Counted from the first letter of the stretch, positions 47,606 through 59,465 are shown. The stretch is 64,000 nucleotides of DNA from Gordionus sp. m RMFG-2023 (GCF_954871325.1 NC_088778.1:22057120-22121119); one strand, 5' to 3'. Program-made: numbers and translations. The notes: a model not told the origin generated them from the letters alone.

Positions 47606-50031
47606 TTAGATGGAAGATAAATCGCAATCTAAAACATTTTCAAAATGACTCCCCTCATTTTTTATATAAATAAAATTATTATTAAATATTTTAATATTGT
47701 CGCGAATATAAAATGGGTCATATCGGGCCCATACAAAATTATCATTATATTTTATATAAGTAAAAATAGCCGTATTTAACATTGTGGCCATCGCCCTGAC
47801 TTCTGTGTCAGAAGCCCATATCTTTTGTGTCATTACATTATTTGAGACATAAGTTTTTATGTCTATTTTTTTGTTCGTCTCGTAAAGATAATTTTCAATT
47901 ACCTTTCCCATCTCGGATGTTAGCATAAATTGTGCCAACCATTGCCTGAGAATAACATGGGAATTTTGAGCTCCAGTAAGCTCTACACTAATCGCCCTAA
48001 ATTATATAAATTAGAATAAAATGAAATTTTATATTAATATGTTTTACCTATAAAAACAATTCCCATCACCTTCAATTTGCACCAGGATGGTGGGTTCACC
48101 AAGTTGTTTCCCATAGTCTACATCCCGACAACGTTTGGGAGGCTTTAGACCATATATTTTAGCATGATATTTTTTCCATACCTTTGTTGTAGGAAGAAAA
48201 TATCTAGGGATATTTTCTAATTTATTTATCATCAAAATATCATCATCCAATTCTGTATACGTAATAAATTAAAAAATAAATCAAATATATATCAGAAATA
48301 ACATTACCTATGGGAGTCTTTGGATTAATAAAATCCCTGTCAAGCTGAATATTTTTATCTTCAAACTCAACATTTTGGGAACCACTATCTATAGGTAACA
48401 CATGTGCTGCTTTATTTTCAAAAAAATAATTCAAATATATCCTATATACAATACCTCTGGGAGACTTTGGATCAACAAACTCCATAGCAAGTGGAATAAT
48501 TTGATCATAAAGGCCATTTTGGGAACTACTATCTAAAGGCAATGCATTAATTTAAAAATAATTATAATGTTATTAAATATTAATTTTTGTATCTAAAAAT
48601 ATTTTTTTTACTTCATAAAAAATGTAATTTTTTAAAAATCATTACCATTTTCATCTGGATATTCATTGTTTCTTACAATAAATTCTTTTAAATTGGATAA
48701 ATTATATTTTGTTTTTAATATGAGATTATTTGTGGTTATTAATTCATATACACCTTGATATACAGTATTAATTAATATAATATAAAATTATTACCCTTAT
48801 CAAATATTTTATTGATCAAATAAGGGCCTATCCAGGGGTTCAACATTTTCCCTCCTTTCCTATCTGACCTTTTATGGTTCCAAGCAAGAACCTTTTGTCC
48901 CAAAATAAAAGATTTAGAACCATTTGATCTTTTTTCGTAATTCCTTTTTTGTTTAAGCTGGGCTATACCAAAATTTTGTATAGCCAGTTTGGTTATTTTT
49001 TTAAGATGAGCCATTTTAATTTCTAACTCTTCTTTTAAACAATGATCAATTGTTATTTTTGCCATAACCTCTGGCAAGGCTAATACATCCTCAATTTTGT
49101 TTTGTAACTAAATAATAATTAAAAATATAACATTAAAAATTATTTCTACTGTAAGAGGGCGTCGTGGTTTCTGACCATACATCAGTTCATAGGGCGAAAA
49201 TCCCGTAGAAGAGTGTATGCAAGAATTGTAGGTGCCACACACCCCTACCAAAGCATCTGGCCAGTCAGTTGGGATATCCAAAACCGATTTTGCTATTCGG
49301 TTCTGGATTGTTCTGTTAACTCGCTCAACCAAACCATTTGCTTGTGGGTGGTAGGCTGAGGTTACTCTCTGGACAATCCCACAATATTTATGGAATTCTG
49401 TACAAACATTGTTACAGAATTCCCTGCCTTGATCATTTATCTGAATCTTTAATAAATATATATTTTAGTTTTATTAAATTTAAAAAAAAATATATTAATA
49501 TAATAAAATTCAGTTAAAATTGGTATTTTTATTTTATTACTTCATAGCATTGATGGGTGTTGACAATGATGTTTAAGGCTTTTACAACAGATTTAGCTGT
49601 TTTATCCTTAATAGGAATAGCCATTAAATATTTTGAAAAATAGCATATGGCACATAAAATATATTTGTATTTTTCCTTGGATTCTGGCATCTAGATTAAA
49701 TCGATGCCAATTTGATACCAAGACTTTGGCACAACTTTAATATTGTGTAAAACATTTGAGGTTTTATCAAAACGACTGCTTGATTTTTGACATACCTCAC
49801 AGGATTTGATAAACTCTCTAACACTTTTATTGCTCCCCAACCAATAAAAGCTTAAAAAAAATAATTAAAAGAATATTGCAAATTTTTACTTTTCAGCTAT
49901 TATTTGATTAGTTTTATTAATCCCCAGATGCCCTCCCATAGCAATACCTGCAACTGTAGATACACCCCCCTCATGTATTGTTTTAATTATTTTTTTTTGT
50001 TCATCTCCTGTCAGTATAACTTTTCTTTCTT
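47606..50031 (-). CDS. Ginger1 integrase-like transposase with C-terminal OTU protease
   Basis: Visible exons: 50031-49890, 49850-49541, 49446-49150, 49107-48795, 48753-48646, 48532-48455, 48388-48308, 48252-48048, 47996-47606; introns of 39-113 bp, phases consistent (about 640 codons). Domains in order: H2C2 zinc finger (GGHLG..VREFIKSCEVCQK), DDE core with Asp (IGIDLI), Asp (NDQGREF) and Glu (NGLVERVNR), GPY/F-type module (LNPWIGPYLI), a linker with a duplicated exon, and an OTU cysteine-protease domain with catalytic-type GDGNCFYR and late KNEGSHFENVL. The integrase would cut and join DNA; the OTU would remove ubiquitin. Ginger1 proteins are known to carry OTU or Ulp1 domains. The N-terminus upstream of 50031 is not found, and the frame has at least one break in the core, so activity is doubtful. 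Confidence 0.82.
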
Positions 50032-51589
50032 CTAAAATATCATTAAATTATATATATAATAATATTTGTGATGCAGAAAAAATATATATAATAATATTTG
50101 TGATGCAGAAAAAATATATATAATTAATGGCTAGAATAATAAACTGCACTTAATTTTGTCATACAATTTTAGTTGTATATATTATAATACCTAACTTTAA
50201 TAAATTAATTATGCAATCATTTATAAGCCCAATATACATTATAATAAAAGTATCTAACATTTACTTTTCATCTTTATGTGATAATCTAAATTAAATTTTA
50301 GTTGTAAAATAGCATTTAATAATGACTATATGTAAAATTTTATTAAATGTTCTTACATATATATATATATATACACTTACATTTGCAGCTATAATTAATT
50401 TTAGATGAAAAAAAGATAATAATCAATGGCCTGAGCATTTTTCAATGTTAAAAAATAATATATTGCATTAAACTTATAATGGCTAATTTTAATAAATTAA
50501 TCATGACATATCTAAAATTTACTTTCCCCATAGAATAATTGATTTTCTATAATCTTGAAGGCGGTTATCTTTCTTAGAAAATTAGCCTTATTAACATTCA
50601 CCGGAATTTTAGAGAATACAAGGAAGTCATATATATCATTATAATTTGAGCTAAAATATTTCTGAAATAAAAATATATTTCCGTTAAAAATTTACTTCAA
50701 TGAAAAAGAATTTCAAATTAAATTGTATTATATAGAAATATTTTTAATTTGACAGCCTTATTCAAATCTGACGTTTTAAAAGTATATTTAAATTAATAAT
50801 GCGAGATTTTAAAAATATCTATGAGATTTTGAAAAAATCCATGAGATTTTGAAATATTGAATAGCCGTGAGATTTTGATGATTTAAATGGCCCCCAATGT
50901 ATTTGAAGTGATAAAAATCAAAATCTCATGAAATCACTTTCACACGGTGTCAGCCGTGAGATTTTGATGGTGTGAGAATTCGAAATCTCACGGTAATCAC
51001 TTTCACACGTTACACCGGTGCTGGATGTTTTTAAGAAATATTTTGGCCCGGATTTTTAATTTTCATGTCCTGGCACGAATTTTTAAAAGTTTTATTATTC
51101 TGTACAATTTTAGCCGTATTTTTTAAATTGTTTCAAGGGAAAATTAAACATAAATGTGAAGAATAAATGACTATAACACTCCATTTTATAATTTTCCACA
51201 CTTCCCAACTGATTAATTAATATAATCTAAATATTTTTATTAAAAATTGACCCGGATTCATTTTAAAAAAATTTAAGCCCATGAGTAGTGTTGTTAATTA
51301 GTTGATTTCTTCCTAGACTAAGACTAATAGTCGTAGTCTAGGAAATAACTTTAGCGACTAAATTAGTCAATTAGTCGACTAATTTGGTCGACTAATTTAG
51401 TCGACTAAAACGACTAATTTAGTCGACTAATCAGAGAAGATAAACAAAAAGAAGTAAAGTGAGAATTTGTCATTAAAATAACTATATGAGTTATATATAA
51501 GTTATTTTTAATATTTTTTGAATTTATTTTTCTTTGAAGGAACAGGTTAAAATTATAAATTATTTTTGAACTTTTTTAAAATTATTTTA

Positions 51590-52310
51590 AAGCAAGGTAT
51601 AAATATATATTGTAAACATGTTGAATCAAAATTTCAGTGAAGATGTACCATAGAAAAGTGACAATTGTCATAATCGTCATTTTTGAAATTTTTTGAAGCA
51701 TATGGGTAAAAATATATATTGTAAACATGTTATATTTAAATTTCAGTGAAGATGTACCATAGAAAAGTGACAATTGTCATAATCGTCATTTATAGGTTTT
51801 TTTGAAGCAAATGGGTAAAAAAATATATTGTAAACATGTTAAAATAAAATTTAAGCGAAGATGTACCATAGAAAAGTGACAATTGTCATAAACGTCATTT
51901 ATAGGTTTTTTTTGAAATTTTTTGAAGCAAATGGGTAAAAATATATTGTAAAAATGTTATATTTAAATTTCAGTGAAGATGTACCATAGAAAAGTGACAA
52001 TTGTCATAATCGTCATTTTTAAGTTTTTTTGAAATTTTTTGAAGCAAATGGATTAAAATATATATTGTAAACATGTTATATTTAAATTTCAGTCAAGATG
52101 TACCATAGAAAAGTGACAATTGTCATAATCATCATTTATATGTTTTTTTGAAATTTTTTGAAGCAAATGGGTAAAAATATATATTGTAAACATGTTTTAT
52201 TTAAATTTCAGTGAAGATGTACCATAGAAAAGTGACAATTGTCATAATCGCAATTTATAGGTTTTTTTGAAATTTTTTGAAGCAAATGGGTAAAAATATA
52301 TGGTGAATTC
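51590..52310 (+). repeat. Tandem array, about seven units of 90-110 bp
   Basis: Each unit has AAGCAAATGGGTAAAAATAT, ATTGTAAACATGTTATATTT, AAATTTCAGTGAAGATGTAC and CATAGAAAAGTGACAATTG in order, ending CATAATCGTCATTT and a GAAATTTTTTG linker of variable length. Units are more than 85% alike by eye, and some lack the linker. Confidence 0.85.
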
Positions 52311-52950
52311 CATATCAAATCGACAAAAAAGTCAATTTTCAACCCTACCCTCTTCATTTTTTTTTAAATTTTGCACATTGGTTGAAAAAGATATTTTTGT
52401 ATAATTTATTTTCTAGGTTTTCAAAGATATTTTATTTATTTTAAACATTTATAAGTTTAAAAAAAATCAATTGATAGTTAAATATATTTATCATATTGAT
52501 TCCTTTAAATAAATTGTAATTTACACCCTTCTTTTGTGTGATATAATCTTGACTTCATTTATAATTGAATTTTCTTTGCTTTTGGGAAAAAGTGTAAAAT
52601 TAAATTTTTATCCACGTCGATGTTAGTTATATGCAAAAAAATCCAAAAAGTATTTTTAATCTAATTACCTTCTCTCAGCAATAATATCCAAAACAGTAAT
52701 CGGTACTTTAGTATTAAAAATGTTAAAAATGAAGCATATATTTTTTAATGTTTACCTAATAAATTTTAAATAACTAATAAAAGTTTAAATTTTTAAATAG
52801 GTCAGCACTTTTAAAATTAGATGGAAGGGCGTAGGCTAAAACCCAGCTTGTTTCAGAAATTATTTTAAAGATCTTAAAATTAACGATTATATTAATTGTC
52901 ATATGTCACATCCTCATTTAAATTTTAAATTAACATGTTTACAATTTATT
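52303..52950 (+). mobile_element. Insertion between the two arrays, CAAATCGA-family terminus
   Basis: The array stops at GTAAAAATATATG and continues GTGAATTCCATATCAAATCG, like the left ends at 4035 and 16153. No matching inverted end is found before the second array resumes near 52900, so it is a truncated copy. AT-rich, no coding. Confidence 0.4.
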
Positions 52951-53430
52951 TTACTCTGTTACTTCAAAAAAGTTAAAAAAATAATGATTATGAGAATTGT
53001 CACTTATCTATGGTATATCTTCACTGAAATTTTTATATAACATGTTTACAATATATATTTTTACCCATTTGCTTCAAAAAATTCCAAAAAAACTTAAAAA
53101 TGACGATTATGACAATTGTCACTTTTCTATGGTACATCTTGACTGAAATTTTATTTTAACATGTTTACAGTATATATTTTTACCCATTTGCTTAAAAAAA
53201 TTTCAAAAAAACCTATAAATGACAATTATGACAATTGTCACTTTTCTATGGTACATCTTCGCTTAAATTTTATTTTAACATGTTTAAAATATATATTTTT
53301 ACCCATTTGCTTCAAAAAATTTCAAAAAAACCTATAAATGACGATTATGACAATTGTCACTTTTCTATGGTACATCTTCACTGAAATTTTAATATAACAT
53401 GTTTACAATATATATTTATACCTTGCTTTA
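52900..53430 (-). repeat. Inverted counterpart of the 51590-52310 tandem array
   Basis: About five units carrying the reverse complement of the left array (CACTTTTCTATGGTACATCT, ACATGTTTACAATATATATT, ACCCATTTGCTTCAAAAAAT). The unit nearest the middle is the most diverged. Confidence 0.8.
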
Positions 53431-53715
53431 AAATAATTTTAAAAAAGTTCAAAAAAAAAATATATTAAAAATAACTTATATATAACTCATATAGTTATTT
53501 TAATGACAAATTCTCACTTTACTTCTTTTTGTTTATCTTCTCTGATTAGTCGTTTTAGTCGACTAAATTAGTCGTTTTAGTCGACTTATTAGTCGTTTTT
53601 AGTCGACTAATCGTTTTAGTTCGCTAAAGTTTTTAGTTGAATTGTTCGACTAAAACTATTAGTTAGTCCTCTGTTAGTCGACTAAATTTAGTCGATTAAC
53701 AACACTACCCATGAG

Positions 53716-54075
53716 AAAATCATACCATCTTTCTGGGCTTACGGAGACCTAAGGATACCAATCTCATTTTAAAAATGATGAAAAGTGATTGAATACGATT
53801 TCCGGTCGAATCGAGTAAAATATGCAATTTTTTATTGACACGAACTCCTCCCCCATCCAAAAAATTGTTTATTGACACTGAGTAGATCTTGTCTTCTTAC
53901 TATTTAATATTATATACCTTAGAAAAGAGTTAAGTTAAAGCTTCTTACCTTGGATTCATGGTTAGCGCAAATTAGCGCCGAATATACAAAATGAATTTAA
54001 AGTTATGCCCCTTAATTTTAAATAGTTAATATTATATCCATACTCCTCGATTATTAATATAATAATTATTATTAG
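53716..54075. other. No gene assigned
   Basis: Noncoding-looking. On the minus strand an ATG in good context (ACCATGAATCCAAG/GTAAGAAG, 53966-53946) would make a tiny first exon, but nothing downstream confirms it. Confidence 0.3.
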
Positions 54076-55670
54076 AAGCTTGACCCAGATGCTCCAAAAT
54101 TCATCAAAGATCAAATTAACAACTCACTGATTACGATAAAGTCACTTGAAAAGCTTTTACTATTCTTTAAAAGAAAGGTTTAATTTTTCAAAACAAATTC
54201 TTAGTAGATAAGATAAGCAGAAATTTACCATTTACTAGATGTAGGATATAAGTAAGATGGTATGTTATTTTCATATTTACAATATGAACAAAAATCATAG
54301 AGAATGCTAACGTCGAGGGTAGGAGAACATGCCTCTGATTTTTTAATTTATTTTATTACTACTTACAATCTTTATGGAAAATATAATCTCAATTTTATTA
54401 CAAATTTTAATATCACAACCATCCTAAACATTATCTCTACCAATATTTTGTCTAAAATTTTTCATTATCACCATTTTTATAGCGCTCTCAATTTATTAAT
54501 TGGGAGGATTAAAATAAATTAACCTTTTTAAATTTAATTTTTGAGTGTTCAGAAATTTCTTTAACTGATTTTTAAATATGTTTTAATATTCTGAAAATAA
54601 TATATTTATTCCGATTCTGATGATTTTAAATAAAATTGGTCCACATAGATTTGAGTTGGAGATTTGAGTTGGATACTAGGGATGATAAATATTATAATAT
54701 TTTTTTTTTAAATCGACAAATTCAATTTTTGGCCTAAGCTTGTAAATTTTTAAGTTAAGCTGCATGCATAAAATATTTCTAGTCCAAATTTTGTTCCCGA
54801 AATTTTATTTAAAAAATATCAATTAAGCGCATTTTTATGAAAATAAAAGTAAAAATCACTAACTGCTTCATCGTTATCACAGATATAAAATTGATACTTA
54901 TTTCTTTTGATATTTTTTTAAGTGGAACTAAGAAATCATGATATATAAAAAATTAGGTTGAATATTCGAAAGGTTTTGGAGTTATGATTATATAAAGGGC
55001 TATAAATGGTCCAATAAATAACTTTTAAATTACTTAAGTTAAAGCCACCAAATTCACTCACCTATGGTCAGTTGTGTTTATAATCTTTATAAATATTCTC
55101 TACGTAACTATTTTACTTGTTACATTTTATTTCAAAAGTGTTTAGTTAGATGCATTTCAAAAATAACGAGTTAAGTTTTTTATAAATTATTTAACTTGTC
55201 ATTTTTGATAAAATCTTTTTATTATGCAAAATTATTTTGCAAATTAAAAATAAATGAAACACAATTAAATAAAGATGTGCTGTAGATATACCTTTGGGCT
55301 TAAATATTTATTACAATAAAAGTATTTTTAAAATTGATGTCTAAGTCCGTTTTTTTCTTCTAAAAACAAACCTCTCTAGATTAAGAAAATTTTCTACAAA
55401 AGCGGTGATGTAAATGAGACATTATACATATTTTTTTAAATTAGGTCGAATCCTTTTAATTTGTGGCTAATTCATATTTATATTCCTTTAAAAATTTAAG
55501 GTAATCTTTCCCATAAGTAATTTTTGACTATACTTATTTTATTTTTTTGTTATCATTATCCTGATTTTAATATAATTAATTTTAAATTGATTTTTTATTA
55601 TATACATTAGATCGAGGACAGAGAACATCTGTATGACGAGTCACAACCTCCTGAAAACATTTGCAAATAA
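54076..55670 (+). CDS. Partial unrecognised host gene (exons 54076-54177 and 55611-55670)
   Basis: Exon 54076-54177 (after TTATTAG, before GTTTAAT) is 34 codons in phase 0: KLDPDAPKFIKDQINNSLIT, then IKSLEKLLLFFKRK. Exon 55611-55670 (after ATACATTAG) is phase 0 and reads IEDREHLYDESQPPENICK with TAA. Both have balanced, protein-like codons against AT-rich flanks. Whether they join directly across 1.4 kb or through further exons is not known; a possible extra exon with NANVEG lies near 54296-54317. The family is unknown. The gene would converge with the minus-strand gene ending at 55927. Confidence 0.4.
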
Positions 55671-55926
55671 ATCTAAAGTCGAAAAAGCCCTTAAATGGTA
55701 GGGTATTAAGTGATTATGAAAGAATATATGAATTACGATTTATATGACACTACTACAATTGTATTATATAAATAAATTATAAATGTGACATCAAGGATAT
55801 AAAATGATAAATAAAACTAATATAATATTGAGCTTATAAAATTTATAGAGTTCTCTTTCTCAGTTTTATTTTATTTTTATTATGAATTACGACTACGATA
55901 AACTTTGATTTTATCACGCTTCTTCT

Positions 55927-56137
55927 TCACATGCTATGGTTCCCAGGTTCCTTAAAAATAAAAATGGGTATGCTGTAAAAGTTTAAATGGCGATATGTAT
56001 CTTGCAAGTTTGCGGTTCGTTTGGTTATAGGCCAGTTATTTAAGATAATTATTTACCTTCCATATACTTTCCGCAATAATTGCAAGTTTACGCACACTGT
56101 ATGTTTTAGGTCGGTTAGTCTTTGAAAATCCCCTGCC
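55927..56137 (-). CDS. 3' end of an unrecognised host gene (exons 56137-56057 and 55950-55927)
   Basis: Exon 56137-56057 follows TTTTTATTAG and is exactly 27 codons in phase 0: GRGFSKTNRPKTYSVRKLAI then IAESIWK, ending AAG/GTAAAT. A 106-bp intron ending TTTTTAAG joins phase 0 to EPGNHSM and a TGA (55929-55927). The basic, helical RKLAIIAESIWK segment is protein-like. I do not recognise the family. Upstream exons beyond 56141 were not found with confidence. Confidence 0.45.
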
Positions 56138-56457
56138 CTAATAAAAACTTGGTTATTGGAGTTAGAGACAAAACACATGAGTATAAAAATAAAATTAATA
56201 TACCTCCTGTATAAGTTATAATAATAATCAAGATAAACAAGGAGAAAAGTTAAACAAAATTTATTAAACAGCAGTTCTCTACTCTTACAAAAATTTTTAA
56301 ACGATTTATAAATTAGATTTAAGTAGAGAGCTGTTTTAGTAAATTTGCAATATTAGTATAATTTAAAAAATACAAACTTTGGGGGCTGTTGAAGATAGGA
56401 TCTATCAAATTAAGGTTCAAATTCTTAATTAAAATCACTATTTTAATTTAGTAACAG

Positions 56458-56935
56458 GTAGGACTCTAAAATCTTATGAAGAATTAGGTAAGCTTAATTT
56501 TAAGCTTATGGTTTCATACCTCTTATATGATTATTAAATCCCTTATAAATTTTATTAAATATATTACGAAAAGTGTGATTAGAAAGTATTGTGTAGATGT
56601 TTCGCTTTAGATCAACATCTTATATTTATTTTTAAATTTAGTCCTCTTCTTACTTTTTATTGTTTTAGGTGAAAAGATTGAATCGTATATGGGTATATTG
56701 TACTATTTGGTACAAAGAACTGCCAGTAAGTCAAATCCCTCATATATAAAATAAAAAAAAGTGTAGCTCTNNNNNNNNNNTAATATTATTAAAAAATTGC
56801 AGCCAAAATCTGGTGTCTATGCCTACCCTCCTATTAAAAATTAACAAAGCATTAGCACTATTGCAAATTAGTGAATTTATTGTGTATTCCAAAAATTGTC
56901 TGTAAAACTGAGGATTCTTGGTCAGCTTATCATCG
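56458..56935 (+). CDS. Internal exons of an unrecognised host gene spanning an assembly gap
   Basis: Three small exons chain in phase: 56458-56487 (RTLKSYEEL, ends phase 1), 56669-56725 (GEKIESYMGILYYLVQRTA, ends phase 1 at GCCA/GTAAGT) and, beyond the gap, 56872-56935 (NLLCIPKIVCKTEDSW then SAYH, ends at CATCG/GTATAT). Donors of the first two are strong. The N run at 56771-56780 lies in the second intron, so a missing exon there cannot be excluded. Acceptor use near 56803 (GCAG/CCAAAATC) is an alternative. The family is unknown. Confidence 0.45.
56771..56780. other. Assembly gap (10 N)
   Basis: A run of ten undetermined bases. Its true length is unknown, so distances across it are unreliable. 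Confidence 0.99.
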
Positions 56936-57299
56936 GTATATAAAATATATATTTTATAGATTGATAATATTGTCTTTTAAAAATGTTCTTATTTAGGGAT
57001 GACGGTACACTGGTTACACCCGGACACTCTTAAGAGGGTTTCAGCCTGCTTAGCTTGTTACAGGATAAACAAAAACACACATTTGATTATCTAGCAAAAA
57101 TAAACTTTGAAATTTTTACCACATATAAGACAAAATAAAGTGGCCAAATGCATACCGACAATGCTAGAAATTGTATAAAAGCTTTCAAGTAAAAAAATTA
57201 TAATATATTTAATAAAAATTCATTGGAATATATGACAAGGAGAGGAATCGGATGATAAAATAGTTCCTCTGCCAGTATTTGATCTATTTGAAAATAAAA

Positions 57300-58548
57300 A
57301 TACTAATTATAGTATTGCATAATTACCTAAGCATCATTCCTGTTCAGCACACACTTTAAATCTCATTGCAATTGTTGACATTGAAAAGGCAGGTAAACGA
57401 TGTCCATTTAAAAACCATTTCAAAAATTAAATTTTCTTACTGTAAGCTATTGTGGAATAAACATGGGCAATCTTCAGACTGTGCAACTATTTTTAAGGAA
57501 AACATGGGAAGATATCTGTTTAAACCGGTTATAACAAGATGGAACTCTTTTTAAAACTCAGTGAAATTAATAGTCTTATTTAGGAGAATTGTCAAAAATT
57601 TGACGAATCTTTTGATAAATCTGAATTACAGAGATTTTCAGATAACCACAAGCGTTCATAGATGAATAGTATGGTTAATGTTAATTAAGAAATATTGTAT
57701 ATATATGACTTTATAAGTTATGGAACAGATTGCTATAGATCTTTCAATTTTAGAGAGTGAAGAATGGGATATCTCACTCCCACGATAACTACTATAATAA
57801 ACTTTAAAAAATGATAATTTCAAGTTTTGTAAGCCTCTTATTAATTCAAGAAAGTATAGATAAAAAGTATACAGTTCAAATATTGATAGCAATTTATATT
57901 TTGTTTATCTTTTATTTTCAATAGATTTAAACACATCTATAAAGTTGAATATATTTATTATCGGTAGTAATTCACCCGCTATTTAAATTGGAATGGCCCT
58001 GTATAAAATTAGAGATCAACAAAGAAAGAATGCTAGAACTTCTTTTCAGTTTGAAAAAAGATTGATAAAGAGCATTAATTTCTTTATCCAACACATATTA
58101 TACCAAAATATTTTCTGATAAAGATAAAAAAAAATTTGATGAGGAAATGAATGAAGATTCTTGTGGAGATGATCTATTAAGCTTTTTTCAAAATAAAGAT
58201 AATTCATTTTTAATAAATTCCCCGAATTAAAATTTTTATTTATTAAATATAATACAATTCTCCCATCCTCTGCGCCAATTGAACGTGTTTAGTACGACGA
58301 AAGCTGTGTTGAGCACGCGCTCTTGGTTGTCTGATCAAAATTTTGAAAATCAATTGTTGCTAAAAGTAAATAAAAAATTGGTACAAAAAGATGTTATCTT
58401 ATAAATTTTTTAAATAACGAATAACCCGTTACTTTTTTGAATAGTCAGTAACGCACGTTCCTTTTTTAAACGGTAACGTGTTTCTTTTTTCAAACTTAAT
58501 GAGTAACGGTAACGCGTTTCTTTTTGTATTAAAACGTTTACAGCACTA
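57300..58548 (+). mobile_element. Decayed hAT element, same family as 28473-29878
   Basis: The right end read on the minus strand is TAGTGCTGTAAACGTTTT, matching the 28473 element. + strand transposase debris: LPKHHSCSAHTLNLIAIVDI (57327-57390), KENMGRYLFKPVITRWNSF (about 57498-57554), and the C-terminal SSAPIERV, then LSTRSWLSDQNFENQLLLK (58265-58375) after a frameshift. The region between is littered with stops. The left end is not identified and may lie near the gap. Subterminal AACGCGTTTC/GTAACG words replace the GAACGCGTTC palindromes. Confidence 0.7.
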
Positions 58549-58589
58549 ATTTTATTATATTTCATCCATTTACTATATATATAATAATT

Positions 58590-58720
58590 AGCGATTTAAA
58601 ATATTCGGCTCGGCCCGACTCGGATTTATAGGAGAAATATTTTTCTGGTCTGGCTCTGGTATTTGTATAAAAAAATTCTTAAGCCTAATCCGGGTAAATA
58701 CCTCTATGTGTAGAGCATAC
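58590..58720. mobile_element. hAT subterminal fragment
   Basis: GGCTCGGCCCGACTCGGATT and TCTGGCTCTGG words and a closing CCTAATCCGGGTAAATACCT are in the style of the TAGAGGTCTG hAT families. No terminus pair was found. Confidence 0.35.
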
Positions 58721-59384
58721 CCTCTGAATTTTAATACGTGATAATTATTTTTGTATTTTATAATTTATTTGAAAAATTCTTTATAATTCTAAAGTTCATA
58801 ATTGTTTGAAGCGTGGGTATTCTTATAAATTGAATGAATTTCAAGCCAAATCTTTAAAAAATATAAATCGTCTTCACTAAATGACTTGAAATCGATAGAT
58901 TTTGAATCCTCATGGATTCCAAACCCCAATACAATATATATAATAATTCTTTAACTAGAAAAAATTTAAAAATTATAATAGTAACTTTTTTATTGATCGC
59001 GATTGATTAATACTTTTAGGCATTGCTTCGTTTTTACGAATCGAAGAAAGAAAGAAATAAATAAAGTATTGGAATCAGGAATATCAATTAGGATTATTCG
59101 AATAAATTGTTCCTACTGGAATATTATTCATTAATCGATTAGTTAAATGGTATTAATTTGAATATTTAAAAACTTTTAAATCCTATATAATATTATTATA
59201 TAAAAAACACAATTGCTGTAAAAGCAACATTAAAATATTATATTTACAGTTACAGTTTTAAGGTTTTCAATTTAAGCTAGTCAATCACTTCATAAAAAAA
59301 ATTAAAAAAGGTAATTTTCACATTTGGATTAATATTAATTAATATTTCAAAATAAAAAATGAAAATTTTTCAAAATTGAACGAA

Positions 59385-59465
59385 AAAAACGAACACGTTA
59401 GTCAAAAAAAAAGAAAATCATTCACGTTCAAAATTTGTCTAAGAGGAACGCCGTTCATCATTGTT
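59385..59465. mobile_element. Fragment of the GAACGCGTTC hAT family
   Basis: Matches 29750-29850 in order: AATTGAACGAA, CACGTTCAAAATTTGTC and AGGAACGCCGTTCA. Truncated on both sides. Confidence 0.5.

Larger units (their letters stand above)
45945..51014 (-). mobile_element. Ginger1-type DNA transposon, CCGG target duplication
   Basis: 5070 bp. Ends TGTAACGTGTGAAAGTGAT and the same on the minus strand at the right, flanked by CCGG on both sides (45941-45944, 51015-51018). TG..CA ends, long TIRs and a CCGG duplication are defining traits of Ginger1 elements, as is the encoded Gypsy-type integrase followed by an OTU protease. The TIRs are built of GTGTGAAAGTGATT and palindromic GTGAGATTTCGAAATCTCAC words. 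The gene is on the minus strand (50031-47606). A hAT MITE (46711-46978) and a tRNA-like relic lie in its 3' part. It looks nearly complete. Confidence 0.88.
51286..53707. mobile_element. 2.4-kb hAT element with mirrored tandem arrays and TTAGTCGACTAA repeats
   Basis: Ends TAGTGTTGTTAATTAGTTGA and (minus strand) TAGTGTTGTTAATCGACTAA. Target duplication CCCATGAG is exact (51278-51285, 53708-53715). The first about 150 bp of each end is packed with TTAGTCGACTAA palindromes. Inside lie tandem arrays in opposite orientation (51590-52310 and 52960-53430). There is no transposase. The middle (about 52303-52950) begins with a CAAATCGA-family terminus and is a probable later insertion. Confidence 0.85.

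Noticed and set aside
45945-51014. Polinton/Maverick or Gypsy element because of the integrase
   Set aside because: No polymerase, capsid or reverse transcriptase genes; the CCGG duplication, long TIRs and OTU domain fit Ginger1.
51582-51773. 63-codon minus-strand frame with repeated FLWYIFTEI motif
   Set aside because: It is the translation of the tandem array, so the repeat explains it.
51590-52310. CRISPR-like regular repeats
   Set aside because: Units are about 100 bp with no unique spacers, lie inside a hAT element and recur inverted, and the genome is eukaryotic.
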